Shown one piece after another: positions 20,031 through 20,138 of a stretch of DNA of 20,138 bases. Both the position numbers and the translations under genes were made by a program. The notes beneath the pieces are model-generated. The model did no database searches and was not told the origin of the DNA. It saw nothing but the letters and a program-made list of their open reading frames with translations. Within the stretch, counting starts at the first letter, position 1; each line of letters starts with the position of its first letter. Source of the DNA: Clostridia bacterium BRH_c25 (GTDB lineage Bacteria > Bacillota_A > Clostridia > Lutisporales > Lutisporaceae); NCBI GenBank assembly GCA_001515955.1, contig LOES01000004.1:1-20138 (forward strand), read 5' to 3'.

Positions 20031-20138
20031 TATACTACCAGCTCCTTTGCGGCTGCTATTATGCGTTCCTTTGCCAGTTTTCTTTTTTCCCCGAAAGCCC
20101 CACATCTTAATGAATCCAACTTATCCCATACTACTTCG
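20030..20138 (-). CDS. C-terminal fragment of an upstream gene (probably an oxidoreductase subunit)
   Basis: An open frame runs in from the window edge and ends at TAA (20032-20030), sharing bases with the ferredoxin start. The visible tail reads EVVWDKLDSLRCGAFGEKRK, then a basic helical end. The one-base overlap shows tight coupling. In known clusters the partner is a flavin-dependent dehydrogenase, but this fragment is too short to identify it. Confidence 0.55.
   Translation of the reverse strand, partial: EVVWDKLDSLRCGAFGEKRKLAKERIIAAAKELVV

Overview
The window looks like a chromosomal stretch from a low-GC, endospore-forming, anaerobic member of the Clostridia. This is inferred from AT-rich codon use, strong GGAGG-type ribosome binding sites, frequent TTG/GTG starts, sporulation genes (YtaF-like, a GerP-like cluster) and a two-cluster ferredoxin typical of amino-acid-fermenting clostridia. 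The species cannot be named from the sequence.

Layout. (1) 100-3868: envelope genes. A DUF502 membrane protein and a CNNM/CBS (HlyC/CorC-type) protein run rightward; a YtaF/MntP-like sporulation membrane protein is convergent with them; a LytR-CpsA-Psr protein is divergent from ytaF. A nested 77-bp inverted repeat closes this block. (2) 4009-8303: a spore-type island. A DUF3298/PdaC-like gene is divergent from a rightward series of five small GerPA/GerPF-like paralogues, a short GerPC-like protein and a divergent Hsp20-fold protein. Convergent with these is a two-gene leftward unit, Cu/Zn superoxide dismutase then a classical Hsp20. A 293-bp gap inside the rightward series holds a sigma-K-like promoter and three hairpins. 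(3) 8457-11280: an MFS permease, a zinc-dependent phospholipase C-like protein, an FmdB-type zinc ribbon and a 52-residue small ORF, separated by clear terminators. (4) 11312-12205: a TtcA-like PP-loop ATPase. (5) 12328-17067: a leftward five-gene unit (DUF5058, second integral membrane protein, CapA-like metallophosphoesterase fold, M20 peptidase, TetR regulator) preceded by a textbook consensus sigma-A promoter with a palindrome in its spacer. A D-cysteine desulfhydrase-family enzyme is divergent from it. (6) 18278-20138: a putative HExxH zinc protein, a hypothetical protein overlapped by a 32-codon leader ORF, a two-cluster ferredoxin and the tail of an upstream gene.

How they may work together. 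The 4-8 kb island reads as a mother-cell programme that builds an outer spore layer: GerP-like permeability proteins, alpha-crystallin chaperones, and a signal-peptide-less, apparently fully liganded Cu/Zn SOD. The 12-17 kb block reads as a regulated unit for uptake and hydrolysis of an amino-acid or peptide derivative: two membrane proteins, a CapA-fold protein without a secretion signal, an M20 amidohydrolase and a TetR sensor, beside a PLP enzyme that degrades amino acids. These two blocks are the best candidates for undescribed systems. All functional statements rest on reading motifs by eye; no searches were run.
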